Positions 19,303 to 28,023 of a stretch of 64,000 nucleotides of DNA are shown here, piece by piece (the first letter of the stretch is position 1; every line of letters begins with the position of its first letter). Below the pieces are notes generated by a model. That model was not told where the DNA came from and did no database searches. It was given only the letters and a program-made list of their open reading frames with translations. Made by a program: the position numbers and the translations under genes. Where the stretch lies: the NCBI RefSeq assembly GCF_947502445.1, contig NZ_CANMZW010000002.1:1-64000 (forward strand), written 5' to 3'. This DNA comes from an uncultured Brevibacillus sp. (lineage in GTDB: Bacteria > Bacillota > Bacilli > Brevibacillales > Brevibacillaceae).

Positions 19303-20234
19303 TCGCTTTTTCCTCCCCCCTGCCTGATACGTGGATCAATAAAGCCATAACTGATGTCAACCAGCAGGTTCACGAAAATCATCAAGAAGGACAAGATGAT
19401 GACCGACCCTTGAATGACTGGAAAATCACGCTGGGAAATGGCATCGATCAGCATCCGACCAATCCCTGGCCACGAAAAGACCTGTTCAATAATAACCGTA
19501 CCGCCTAGCAGAGTCCCGAACTGCAAACCGATGAACGTGACGGTTGGGATCAATGCATTACGCAATCCGTGCTTGATGACCACGATCCATTCCTTGATCC
19601 CTTTGGAACGAGCTGTATTGATGTATTGCTGATTCAAGACCTCAAGCATCGAAGAGCGCACGAGGCGTGCCAGGATACCTGACAAAATAAGACCGAGCGC
19701 CACAGACGGCAGAACGAGATATTCCAGACCTTGATAACCAGAAGCCGGAAACCAGCGCAGCTTAACTGCGAAGATAATGATCAGCATGATCCCTAGCCAA
19801 AAGTTCGGGAAGGAAATGCCGAGCAAGGAGAAGATACGGCCGAAAAAGTCAGCAACGCTTCCTCTACGAACAGCGGAAATAATCCCGACAGGAATTGCAA
19901 TCAAGAGAGCGACGAACATCCCGCCAAATGCGAGCAATAGTGTTGCCCCCATCTTTTCTTGCATCATTCCAATTACACTTTCACCTGTACGAAACGAGGT
20001 ACCCAAATTTCCGGTAAACATGTCTTTCAAATAAAGAAGGAACTGAACATACACGGGCTCATCCAAGCCAAGGTTTTTACGCAATTCCGCTATGGCTTCT
20101 TTTGTAGGCTCGCCTGCCTGGAACATGATCGAAACCGGATCACCTGTCAAACGAACGAGTACAAAAATAACAAGAGTGATAGCAAGAACGACAAAAATAC
20201 TATGTAGCAAGCGTCGAATCAAAAAGGTTGTCAT
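19299..20234 (-). CDS. Peptide ABC transporter permease (DppB/OppB type)
   Basis: First membrane subunit of the peptide importer, 311 residues. It shows the N-terminal LIRRLLHSIFVVLAITLVIF helix, the RLTGDPVSIMF segment and the EAA loop INTARSKGIKEWIVVIKHGL. The strong GGAGG site 6 nt before ATG, despite an upstream hairpin after the binding-protein gene, suggests its level is set at translation. The specific peptide class cannot be read from the sequence; the linked pcp/pxp genes suggest pyroglutamyl or glutamine-rich peptides. Confidence 0.92.
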   Translation of the reverse strand: MTTFLIRRLLHSIFVVLAITLVIFVLVRLTGDPVSIMFQAGEPTKEAIAELRKNLGLDEPVYVQFLLYLKDMFTGNLGTSFRTGESVIGMMQEKMGATLLLAFGGMFVALLIAIPVGIISAVRRGSVADFFGRIFSLLGISFPNFWLGIMLIIIFAVKLRWFPASGYQGLEYLVLPSVALGLILSGILARLVRSSMLEVLNQQYINTARSKGIKEWIVVIKHGLRNALIPTVTFIGLQFGTLLGGTVIIEQVFSWPGIGRMLIDAISQRDFPVIQGSVIILSFLMIFVNLLVDISYGFIDPRIRQGGGKSE

Positions 20235-20258
20235 CCCGCTCCTCCTTTTTCATAAATG

Positions 20259-20290
20259 AGGGGAATAGAAGAGACATCTTCTACTCCCCT
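20259..20290. other. Intercistronic hairpin after the binding-protein gene
   Basis: AGGGGAATAGAAGA and TCTTCTACTCCCCT arms (14 bp, one G-T/A-C mismatch) with a 4-nt loop and no T run. Such hairpins between binding-protein and permease genes commonly protect the upstream message and lower downstream expression; that role is inferred. Confidence 0.6.
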
Positions 20291-20304
20291 GTTCAATCTG
20301 TTTC

Positions 20305-21888
20305 CTATTCTACCGATACTTCGCGCAAGTCGATGCGCTCATCTGCTGGAGGCTGGAATCCTTTTACGCGTTTGTTAACAGCCCACAGGTTGATGGTTTG
20401 ATAGAGCGGTACTTCTGGTACCAGCTCATACAGACGTTTGTTCAGTTCTTTGAAAGCTTCGAGACGTTTGTCTTGATCAAATGTGGAGCGTTCAGCTGCC
20501 AGCAGCTCTTCTACTTTTTCATCATAGAAATCAGGGTTCCAGAACTCGCCTTTGTGATACATCAGGTATGCCGTGTTGTCAAAGTCAAGCGTCCAGCCAC
20601 CCCAACCGTTGCGATACATATGGCCAGCTTTTCCGTTTGGAATCAGATCAGAAGTAAATGTGGAGGAATCAACCAGATTCAGTTTCACTTTCAAACCGAC
20701 TTGACCCAATTGAAGCTCAATTGCTTGTGCCACTTCTTTAAAGGTTGCATCTGTACCTGGCAGGAAGAGCTCCAGCTCAGTTCCTTCCTTCACGCCAGCT
20801 TCAGCCAGTAGTTGCTTTGCTTTTTCCGGATCGTACTGACGCAATGGAAGACTAGGATCATGACCGAAAGACATTTCACTTTGGAATGAGTTCACGCGCT
20901 TACCGTAACCACCGAGCAATGTGTCGATGATCAGATCGGCATCAATCGCATAGGCAATCGCTTCACGTACTTTTACATTGTCAACAGGCTTCTTGGTTGT
21001 ATCGAAGCGCAGAGCATAAACAGTCGGAGAACCTACTTGCATCAGCTCCAGATCAGACATACCTTTGATGGAATCGGTCTGGCTGATCTCTACCTTTTTC
21101 ATTACGTCAATGGCACCGGTTTGCATTTCAGCAAGGCGAGTGGTTGCTTCCGGAATGAAGCGGAAGGTTACTTTTTCCAGCTTAGGCAGACCTTGCTTCC
21201 AGTAGTTCTCGTTTTTCACCAGAACCACTTTGTTGTCTTTTTCATAGCTTTCCATTTTGAAAGGGCCAGTACCTACTGGATGCGTATTGAAATACTCGTC
21301 TCCTTTTTCTTTAACGTATTGCGGAGGAACGATCACACCGCCATAACCCGCCAGCTTCGTAATCAGTACAGGGTCCTTTTCCTTCAAGATCATGTTTACT
21401 GTAAATTCGTCTACGACTTCGACATGGTCAATCGAAGCGTAGTTTGCTTGTTGTGGTCCTTTTTTGCCTTCTTCTCCAAGCAAGCGATCAAACGTAAATT
21501 TTACAGCCTCGGCATTGAATGGTTCGCCATTGTGGAACTTAACACCCTGACGAAGCTTGAATTGGAGTGTTTTGTCGTCTTTAAATTCCCAAGATTCTGC
21601 AAGTCCTGGCTGGAGCTTCAGATCTGTCGAGCGTTCTACCAAGCCCTCGAATACAGATGTTGCCACTGTACTCCAGTCAAGCAGGAACGTATCGATTGGG
21701 TCCCAGGAATGCGGGTCGCCGTTAACACCAAGTGTCAGTTCGTTTTTCCCAGCGGCAGGTGCCGCGGTTTGCGCTTTTGGTTGCGGGTTCGCTTGGGTGC
21801 CAGAGTCCGCTGGCTTACTAGCACATCCGCCAAGTGCGGCTGCGAGCACCAGCAAAGCTGAGCACGCTGTGATACCTAACTTTTTCAA
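20305..21888 (-). CDS. Peptide-binding lipoprotein of the ABC importer (SBP_bac_5)
   Basis: Extracellular solute receptor for the transporter, 527 residues. It has a lipoprotein signal (basic MKKLG, hydrophobic LLVLAAALGG, lipobox LGGC), a disordered Pro/Gln/Ala-rich spacer and the family 5 binding fold starting LTLGVNGDPHSWDPIDT. The family signature AESWEFKDDKTLQFKLRQGV and FHNGEPFNAEAVKFTFDR are present. Start is TTG 6 nt after GGGGGA. It stands between the ATPase genes and the permease genes, with hairpins on its 3' side, consistent with being the most abundant product of the operon. Confidence 0.93.
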   Translation of the reverse strand: MKKLGITACSALLVLAAALGGCASKPADSGTQANPQPKAQTAAPAAGKNELTLGVNGDPHSWDPIDTFLLDWSTVATSVFEGLVERSTDLKLQPGLAESWEFKDDKTLQFKLRQGVKFHNGEPFNAEAVKFTFDRLLGEEGKKGPQQANYASIDHVEVVDEFTVNMILKEKDPVLITKLAGYGGVIVPPQYVKEKGDEYFNTHPVGTGPFKMESYEKDNKVVLVKNENYWKQGLPKLEKVTFRFIPEATTRLAEMQTGAIDVMKKVEISQTDSIKGMSDLELMQVGSPTVYALRFDTTKKPVDNVKVREAIAYAIDADLIIDTLLGGYGKRVNSFQSEMSFGHDPSLPLRQYDPEKAKQLLAEAGVKEGTELELFLPGTDATFKEVAQAIELQLGQVGLKVKLNLVDSSTFTSDLIPNGKAGHMYRNGWGGWTLDFDNTAYLMYHKGEFWNPDFYDEKVEELLAAERSTFDQDKRLEAFKELNKRLYELVPEVPLYQTINLWAVNKRVKGFQPPADERIDLREVSVE

Positions 21889-21952
21889 TTCAAATCCCCC
21901 TTGTTTGTTCTGATATGCATGCTTTCATTTATATGGCAGCCGTCATCTGTAC

Positions 21953-22945
21953 CTATGGATTGTACAAATGACAAGCGACATATCGCCCATCCCCCATGGA
22001 ATGAAACTGGGGTTTTTCTGTTTTGCAAATCTCCATACAATCTGGACAGCGTGTGTGAAATGTACATCCGCTAGGCGGGTTAGCCGGGCTTGGCACATCA
22101 CCCGTCAAAATGATTCGTTCACGCTTCGTTTTCGGCTTGGCAATCGGAACCGCCGAGAGTAAAGAGCGTGTATACGGGTGCAGCGGCTCCTCGTATAGTG
22201 CATTTTTCGGAGCCAGCTCAACCATACGGCCTAAATACATCACACCGATGCGATCGCAAAAATGCTTGACGACACTCAAGTTGTGAGAAATGAATATGTA
22301 TGTAAGTCCGTATTGCTTCTGTAAATCCCTCATCAGATTCAGCACCTGCGATTGGATCGATACATCCAGTGCAGATACAGGCTCATCCGCCACGATCAGC
22401 TTGGGATTGAGCGAGAGGGCGCGTGCGATACCGATCCGTTGGCGCTGACCTCCACTGAACTCATGTGGAAAGCGTTCTGCATTTTCAGGCTTCAACCCTA
22501 CGACCTGCATCAATTCCGCGACTTTCTGTTTACGTTCCTTCGGTGTCGGATACAGATTGTAGATAATCATCGGCTCTTCAATGATGTCTCCGACTGTCAT
22601 ACGTGGGTTCAGGGAAGCAAAAGGGTCCTGAAAAATGATTTGCAGGTCCTTGCGCTTCATTCGCATCTCGTAGGGGCTAAGCTTTGCCAAATTCTCTCCC
22701 TGGAAAATGACATCCCCTCCGCTAGGCTCGATCAGACGCAGGATTGCCCTGCCCGTAGTCGATTTCCCACATCCCGATTCTCCGACAATCCCTAGCGTTT
22801 CGCCCTTTTCTACCGAGAAGGAAATGTCGTCGACTGCTTTCACATGATTGGTTACCTTTTTCAACAATCCGCTACGAATCGGGAAGTACTTTTTTAAGCC
22901 TTTCACTTCCAGCAAGGGTTTCGATTCAGACTTGTCCACTTCCAT
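21953..22945 (-). CDS. Peptide ABC transporter ATPase (OppF/DppF type)
   Basis: One of two ATPases driving the importer, 330 residues. Walker A is [11 protein letters not shown], the signature motif [15 protein letters not shown] and Walker [13 protein letters not shown]. The C-terminal extension carries the cysteines [15 protein letters not shown] typical of OppF/OppD C-terminal domains, which in some homologues hold an Fe-S cluster. ATG has AAAAGGGG 5 nt upstream. It follows the OppD gene by 32 nt. Confidence 0.93.
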   Translation of the reverse strand: MEVDKSESKPLLEVKGLKKYFPIRSGLLKKVTNHVKAVDDISFSVEKGETLGIVGESGCGKSTTGRAILRLIEPSGGDVIFQGENLAKLSPYEMRMKRKDLQIIFQDPFASLNPRMTVGDIIEEPMIIYNLYPTPKERKQKVAELMQVVGLKPENAERFPHEFSGGQRQRIGIARALSLNPKLIVADEPVSALDVSIQSQVLNLMRDLQKQYGLTYIFISHNLSVVKHFCDRIGVMYLGRMVELAPKNALYEEPLHPYTRSLLSAVPIAKPKTKRERIILTGDVPSPANPPSGCTFHTRCPDCMEICKTEKPQFHSMGDGRYVACHLYNP

Positions 22946-22977
22946 TCAACCCCTTTTCTCCATCATCGTTGCTTCGT

Positions 22978-23946
22978 CTATTCGTTTGCCGTGGACTCAT
23001 GCAGCCAGCACCTGCTTTTTGTCCCATCAGGTAAATCAAACAATGGTGGGGCCTGCGCGATGCATTTGTCAAAAGCCTTGTTGCATCTTTCAGCAAAGCG
23101 ACAGCCCACTGGCATTTGACCCGGACTTGGTACGGTTCCACCGATTGTGAAAAGGTACTCCTGTTCGACGTCCATGTCAGGGATGGAGCCTAGCAGGCCA
23201 ACCGTGTAAGGATGCTTTGGCGTTTCAAACAGCTTTTCTACCTCGGCTTCTTCTACAACCTGTCCTGCATACATAACCACTACGCGATCACACATTTCCG
23301 CAACAACGCCCAGATCGTGGGTGATGAGCATGATCGTCATCTCGCTTTTTTGTTGCAATTCTCGCATCAGATCGAGAATCTGCGCCTGGATCGTTACGTC
23401 CAAAGCTGTTGTAGGTTCATCGGCGACCAAAAGCGAAGGACTACAAGACATGGCCATAGCGATCATCACACGCTGTCTCATCCCACCTGAAAGCTGATGC
23501 GGATACTCGTCGACGATTTCTTCAGCACGGGGAATCCCGACCAGCTTTAACATCTGGATTGCATGTTCTTTGGCTTGCTTCTTGTTCATATCCGTATGGT
23601 TCAAGACCAGCTCCATGATTTGCGCGCCGATCGTATACACCGGATTCAGTGAAGTCATCGGCTCCTGAAAGATCATCGCAATTTCTTTTCCTCTGACCTT
23701 CCTCATCTGATCTTTGGAATAGCCAGCCAGGTTTTCACCCTTGTACAAAATTTCTCCGCGAGTGATTTGCGCCGTTCGTGGCAGTAGTCCCATGATGGAG
23801 AGGGAAGTGACGCTCTTGCCGCATCCCGACTCCCCTACAACTCCGATGGTTTCGCCTTTGTTGATTTGAAAGCTCACCCCATCCAGAACAGTAATCTCGC
23901 CATTGTCGGTGCGAAATTTCGTTTGAAGATTCTTAATTTCCAGCAT
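22978..23946 (-). CDS. Peptide ABC transporter ATPase (OppD/DppD type)
   Basis: Second ATPase of the importer, 322 residues. Walker [12 protein letters not shown], signature LSGGMRQRVMIAMAM, Walker B LLVADEPTTALD. The C-terminus carries GCRFAERCNKAFDKC, the cysteine motif of this family. The ATG at 23946 follows a run of six Gs. The stop of the IclR-domain ORF overlaps this start (TGATG), so translation may be coupled to that remnant. First intact gene of the peptide-utilisation operon. Confidence 0.92.
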   Translation of the reverse strand: MLEIKNLQTKFRTDNGEITVLDGVSFQINKGETIGVVGESGCGKSVTSLSIMGLLPRTAQITRGEILYKGENLAGYSKDQMRKVRGKEIAMIFQEPMTSLNPVYTIGAQIMELVLNHTDMNKKQAKEHAIQMLKLVGIPRAEEIVDEYPHQLSGGMRQRVMIAMAMSCSPSLLVADEPTTALDVTIQAQILDLMRELQQKSEMTIMLITHDLGVVAEMCDRVVVMYAGQVVEEAEVEKLFETPKHPYTVGLLGSIPDMDVEQEYLFTIGGTVPSPGQMPVGCRFAERCNKAFDKCIAQAPPLFDLPDGTKSRCWLHESTANE

Positions 23947-24476
23947 CAAATTCCCCCCTTTTGCTTGACATACCCTAGCTTGCTCATGATTTCTTTGGCA
24001 ATTTCTTTTGTTTCTTTGACTAAATAATCCAATCGATCCTGTTGGAAACGAGAAGTAGCTCCAGCAAGACTAAGACCTGCAATGACTTGTCCAGTAAAAT
24101 CTCGAATCGGTACGGCAATCGCAGCGGAATCCGGCTCCAGCTCGCCGTAGCTCACCGTGTATCCGCTTTCACGGGCGTCGTGAATCCATCTCCAAAGCAG
24201 CTCTATGTCCGTATTGGTATCGGGAGCGATTTTTTGCAGTTCAACGCGATTCAGCAGTTCTTCGATTTCTTCATCTGGCAAATACGACAAAAGAATTCGC
24301 GGACATGCCCCAGCGTACAGTGGTGACTTTCGTCCTACCTGCGTATACACCCGAACATATTGACGTGTATCTACCTTTTCAATGTAAACACCCTCGTCCT
24401 GGTCGCGAATAATCAGATTGACCGCTTCATCTACGCGATCTGATAATATAGACAGACCTTGATTGCTCCAGTCCAA
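23946..24476 (-). pseudogene. IclR-type effector domain lacking its DNA-binding domain
   Basis: The frame encodes a near-complete IclR ligand-binding domain: EAVNLIIRDQDEGVYIEKVD, YTQVGRKSPLYAGACPR, LSYLPDEEIEELL and AIAVPIRDFTGQVIAGLSLAG are all in place. The N-terminal winged-helix part (about 70 residues) is missing. The only start is a TTG within the 3' end of the yitT frame, with no ribosome site. I read this as the 3' part of an operon regulator fused out of frame to yitT by a deletion. It could still be made by coupling to yitT translation as a DNA-binding-deficient protein. Its position just before the transporter genes suggests it once controlled them. Confidence 0.7.
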
Positions 24477-25080
24477 CCATGGTCAGATCAATCATCTTGT
24501 AGGCGATATAGTAGGCAATCAAAGAGTACATCGCTCGATCCCAACCAAAAATAAAACCGGCGCTCCCTAAAATAAACAGGTTAAAAAACATAACTACTTC
24601 GCCTACGGAAAAAGGGCTCTTCTTCGTCAGCAGAATTGCGACGATTTCCGTTCCGTCTAGCGAGCCCCCCGCCCGAATGACCAAGCCTACTCCTATACCG
24701 ACAATGATCCCTCCGAAAACAGCAGATAACAGCAGGTCCTCTGTCAAGCTCGGAACGTCGTGCAACAGTGCGGTTCCAACTGACATCACCGCTACCCCAA
24801 ACAAAGTCGAGATCGCAAAGGTCTTGCCGATTTGATTGTATCCAATAATTAAAAAAGGCAAGTTTAAAATAAACAGGAATAATCCCAACTTGAGTCCTGT
24901 CAGATGGGACATCATGATGGACAATCCGGTCACGCCACCATCAATAATATTATTGGGGACCAAGAAGATTTCGAGTCCAACTGCGACCAGCACCGCCCCG
25001 ATCATAATGGCCAGGGTGCGCATGAAGATCCTTCGTTTTTTCGTTCGCTTACGGGGGCCTGGCAAGACCTTTCCTTCCAT
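24427..25080 (-). CDS. YitT family membrane protein, C-terminally truncated
   Basis: Five- to six-helix membrane protein of the YitT/DUF161 family. The signatures are EIFLVPNNIIDGGVTG, AGGSLDGTEIVA and the final helix segment MYSLIAYYIAYKMIDL. Full-length YitT proteins continue past the GLEQSRSVYII segment into a soluble DUF2179 domain of about 80 residues. Here the frame stops three codons later (after IRSRR), exactly where the IclR frame takes over, so the DUF2179 domain is lost. ATG at 25080 follows AAGGATGG by 5 nt. The function of the family is unknown; whether the truncated protein is stable is unclear. Confidence 0.8.
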   Translation of the reverse strand: MEGKVLPGPRKRTKKRRIFMRTLAIMIGAVLVAVGLEIFLVPNNIIDGGVTGLSIMMSHLTGLKLGLFLFILNLPFLIIGYNQIGKTFAISTLFGVAVMSVGTALLHDVPSLTEDLLLSAVFGGIIVGIGVGLVIRAGGSLDGTEIVAILLTKKSPFSVGEVVMFFNLFILGSAGFIFGWDRAMYSLIAYYIAYKMIDLTMVGLEQSRSVYIIRSRR

Positions 25081-25298
25081 AAAAACCATCCTTGCCCATT
25101 TATTGTTTTCTGCTACATCATTCCCCGCTTAAGCAAAAAAAATAGCCAACCAGCGAACATACTGGTTTTGTGTACATCCTCTTCACCAAAAAATTAAGTC
25201 ATTCTTTGCCACAGACGTCGTTTCTTTCCGATTTCCTGCATACATACGTGTAAGTGGTACCTCGCCTGTGATCTTAAAAAGAAAAGAGATGGTGTCGA

Positions 25299-26342
25299 AT
25301 GTCTCCGTATCCATCGCTTGGAAAAGGGCAGATTGATCAACTATTTCTCGCGTACACTGGCTACAGTATCGGTACAGACGGTACGCCTCACTATCAATTT
25401 TGGGAGCCAGGCGACTTCCTCCCCCTCCTGACACATGCCGACCCGAGCACTGGCTGCCCGGATGGCACCATGTTCACAGATTTTCTCTTTCTCGCTTTAG
25501 GGATTCTGGATAACAACGGGGAAGGCAGATTATTGACACGGGATGAGAAAAAGCCGGCTAACTGGAACGAATGGCTACGCTATATGCATGAGCTGTTTCT
25601 TTGTGATCGCAATCTCGATGCTCTCTGTCAGGCGATTCGCTGTTCACCCCTTTGCCGGATCAACGTCTGGATCGCGCTGCCGTACCCAAACCCACAAATT
25701 TTTCCTGATGACAGGCTCCGTATACAAGCTGTGACAGACTGGATGTGCTTGTTTCTCGATAGATGGTCGTGCCAGTCGTGGAACGATTGCCTCCAGTTGC
25801 AAGGCTTTTATTGGCTACAGGAAAGCTTATATTTTCGTGGTCCGGAAAATGACGACCGTCTCGTCATTCAGACCGTCAATCAAGAAATCCATGCCTGCAA
25901 GCATAGCAGCCACAGATTGCGTTCGATCTGGATTCCGTACCAAAAGGCGAATGGCTGGAATGAATGGGAGACTCTCGGCTTTGATCTCGCCTTTCTCCAG
26001 CCGAATACGTATTTCAACCCGCAAAAAAGCTTGGAGGAGGCTGCCGCTGATGCCTATGGGTATGCGATGGGGCTGGAAATCGAGTTTGATTTAGCAGTAA
26101 CGTACGACAAAGCCAAACGCGAGCGTCTCCGCGCCTATTTGCAAGCAGGAGAAACAGGTGGTTCTGATTTACAGGGACGCTCCTTTTCCCCGTACATGTA
26201 TGAAGCCCCTATCGCGTGGTATACAGGTGGCTGGTTCTTTGGCAAAAACGGTCGTAAGCAAGCCGTAGTCAGCCTTTATCAAGCTAATGATCCGCTTTAC
26301 GATGAAATTTATCGTTTTATTAACGGAGTCGCAGAGCTTTAG
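25299..26342 (+). CDS. DUF4855 domain protein
   Basis: 347-residue protein with no signal peptide that I can see. The central part matches the DUF4855 family (TIM-barrel-like, suspected glycoside-hydrolase relatives): GFYWLQESLYF, IWIPYQKANGWNEWETLGFD and FLQPNTYFN, with conserved Trp, Asp and Asn residues. It also has an unusual number of Trp and Cys residues. Many DUF4855 proteins are secreted, so a cytoplasmic copy is somewhat unusual. The ribosome site before the ATG is weak, so the start is uncertain. It is divergent from yitT and is followed 76 nt later by the ywqB-like gene. Confidence 0.7.
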   Translation: MSPYPSLGKGQIDQLFLAYTGYSIGTDGTPHYQFWEPGDFLPLLTHADPSTGCPDGTMFTDFLFLALGILDNNGEGRLLTRDEKKPANWNEWLRYMHELFLCDRNLDALCQAIRCSPLCRINVWIALPYPNPQIFPDDRLRIQAVTDWMCLFLDRWSCQSWNDCLQLQGFYWLQESLYFRGPENDDRLVIQTVNQEIHACKHSSHRLRSIWIPYQKANGWNEWETLGFDLAFLQPNTYFNPQKSLEEAAADAYGYAMGLEIEFDLAVTYDKAKRERLRAYLQAGETGGSDLQGRSFSPYMYEAPIAWYTGGWFFGKNGRKQAVVSLYQANDPLYDEIYRFINGVAEL

Positions 26343-26354
26343 ATTCTCTTCCTT

Positions 26355-26383
26355 TTTCCATTCCCCGGTTTTTGGGTTATAAT
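26355..26383 (+). promoter_or_regulatory. Candidate sigma-A promoter for the SWIM/SNF2 unit
   Basis: Perfect TATAAT at 26378-26383 with TTTCCA (4/6) 17 nt upstream, 35 nt before the start codon of the SWIM gene. Confidence 0.5.
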
Positions 26384-26418
26384 GGAGGGATGACAATTCG
26401 TTCGGAGGATCTGGGCTG

Positions 26419-28023
26419 ATGCTGCAAAGAGAGTTGATACGGGAACAAGTCATCCAAGTAGGAGAGCAAATTCTCGCACATATCGAGGGACATATCATTG
26501 AACGGGGCTACAACTACTTTTCGGATGGCGTCGTCTTTAACACCCGTGTAGAAAAAGGCACCCTGTTAACAAGTAATGTACAGGGAGGCGAGGTCTATCA
26601 TGTGAGCTTGGACCTTGACGCAGTGCAAAACAGCACGTGTAGCTGTCCGTATTCCAGACTGTGCAAGCATATTGCTGCAACATTTTTTCAGATGTACAGC
26701 GTCTTTGAAAACCCGCGTCATTATTTAACGCGTTCGCAAAAGCCTCGGCGCGTTCAGTTCTCCAAATCAATGCTCACTCCAGCATACAAAAACAGGAGTC
26801 ATCTCGTAGGGTCAAGCGACGGGCATCCCGTTCAATCTTCCCTCACAGCAAATAGCCCTGTGCGCGACTGGTGGACTTTTTTTGAAAGCTGGACGAGGAA
26901 CCTCTCTTCTGCTATGGAGACATACCGCGCCTCTACAGAGCTATTTTCCAGCTACGAAAACGTGCTTGGTGTCGCTGCCTCGTGGCCGAGCGACCGCGCG
27001 CAATTGTTTACCATACATGCCAACCTGTTTCATTTACTGACCCTGCAGGAATTCGTAAAAAAGTACCGACAATCATTTTGGTATTTGGATTTGACGCAAA
27101 CAGCCGAGCGACTGCTGGAGCAATTGGAAGCCTCGCTTTTTTATGCGGACATCTCCGCTTTGCGGGAAAACCATACGGAAGCCTTGGAGGAAACGCTGTA
27201 CATTGTAAAAAAAATGAAGGAGGATGAAGCACCGTCTCTCTACTGGAGCTTTGCCTATCACATGATGTGGTGGCATTTGCTCTGTGACGATGGCTGGATT
27301 CAGCAAGAAACAGAAGAGTTAGACCAGCTGATTAGCGATTCCGAGACAAAGCCAAATGTACGAGACAAATACCTTATGCTTCGCGCTCATTTTTACGTAA
27401 TGGCGCGCAATGATGAGGCAGCGCTTCGTATTTGGCTGCAAAATCGTCAATTGACATTACCCTTTTATCTCACGTACCTAAAAGCTTTTGCACGAATCAA
27501 TGAATGGAAACGATTCCTGTTTTGGGTGGAGTCACTTGAACAGCTCGTCGGGCAAGCAGAAACACCGCATTATCGTCTGGTGACCGCCATCTGGCTCGAA
27601 GCGATGGAGCAAACGGGACAGCTAGCGGAATCTGGTGCCATGCTCAAACGCTTTTTACCTAATAGCTTTCAAGAGTACGCAGCCTATCTGTACGAAAACA
27701 AGCTATTCAAGCAATGGATTGACCTGCAGATGTCCTATCAGGTCCCGCTTTCTGATATTTCAGCAGCGCAAGCAAAGGAAATCGAGGAATCACACCCCTC
27801 CCTTCTCTTTCCGCTTTATTTGCGTGAAGTAAATCGGTTGATTAACGAACGAAATCGTCCCGCTTACAAGGAAGCAATCAAGCTGTTAAAAAAAGTACGG
27901 TCTACTTACAGCAAAGCAAATGAAGATGCTCGCTTTGAACGCTACGTAGATCAATTGTCCGCAAAATATAACCGCTTGCGTGCTTTTCAGGAGGAATTAA
28001 GGAGAGGAAATCTGAATCTATGA
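26419..28023 (+). CDS. SWIM zinc-finger protein (YwqB-like)
   Basis: 534-residue protein with a SWIM zinc finger at about residues 50-95: the C-x-C-x(n)-C-x-H pattern is seen in NSTCSCPYSRLCKHIAA. The remainder is helical, with Trp- and Glu-rich segments reminiscent of TPR-like repeats, and has no other domain I recognise. Its stop overlaps the start of the SNF2 helicase gene (ATGA). This is the same pairing as B. subtilis ywqB-ywqA, so the two products probably act together on nucleic acid or protein-nucleic acid complexes. ATG is 10 nt after GGAGG. Confidence 0.82.
   Translation: MLQRELIREQVIQVGEQILAHIEGHIIERGYNYFSDGVVFNTRVEKGTLLTSNVQGGEVYHVSLDLDAVQNSTCSCPYSRLCKHIAATFFQMYSVFENPRHYLTRSQKPRRVQFSKSMLTPAYKNRSHLVGSSDGHPVQSSLTANSPVRDWWTFFESWTRNLSSAMETYRASTELFSSYENVLGVAASWPSDRAQLFTIHANLFHLLTLQEFVKKYRQSFWYLDLTQTAERLLEQLEASLFYADISALRENHTEALEETLYIVKKMKEDEAPSLYWSFAYHMMWWHLLCDDGWIQQETEELDQLISDSETKPNVRDKYLMLRAHFYVMARNDEAALRIWLQNRQLTLPFYLTYLKAFARINEWKRFLFWVESLEQLVGQAETPHYRLVTAIWLEAMEQTGQLAESGAMLKRFLPNSFQEYAAYLYENKLFKQWIDLQMSYQVPLSDISAAQAKEIEESHPSLLFPLYLREVNRLINERNRPAYKEAIKLLKKVRSTYSKANEDARFERYVDQLSAKYNRLRAFQEELRRGNLNL

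Noticed and set aside
25252-25264. AAGTGGTACCTCG resembling the T-box sequence GGGTGGTACCGCG upstream of the DUF4855 gene
   Set aside because: No specifier stem or downstream terminator hairpin, and the gene is not an amino-acid or tRNA-synthetase gene; likely chance.
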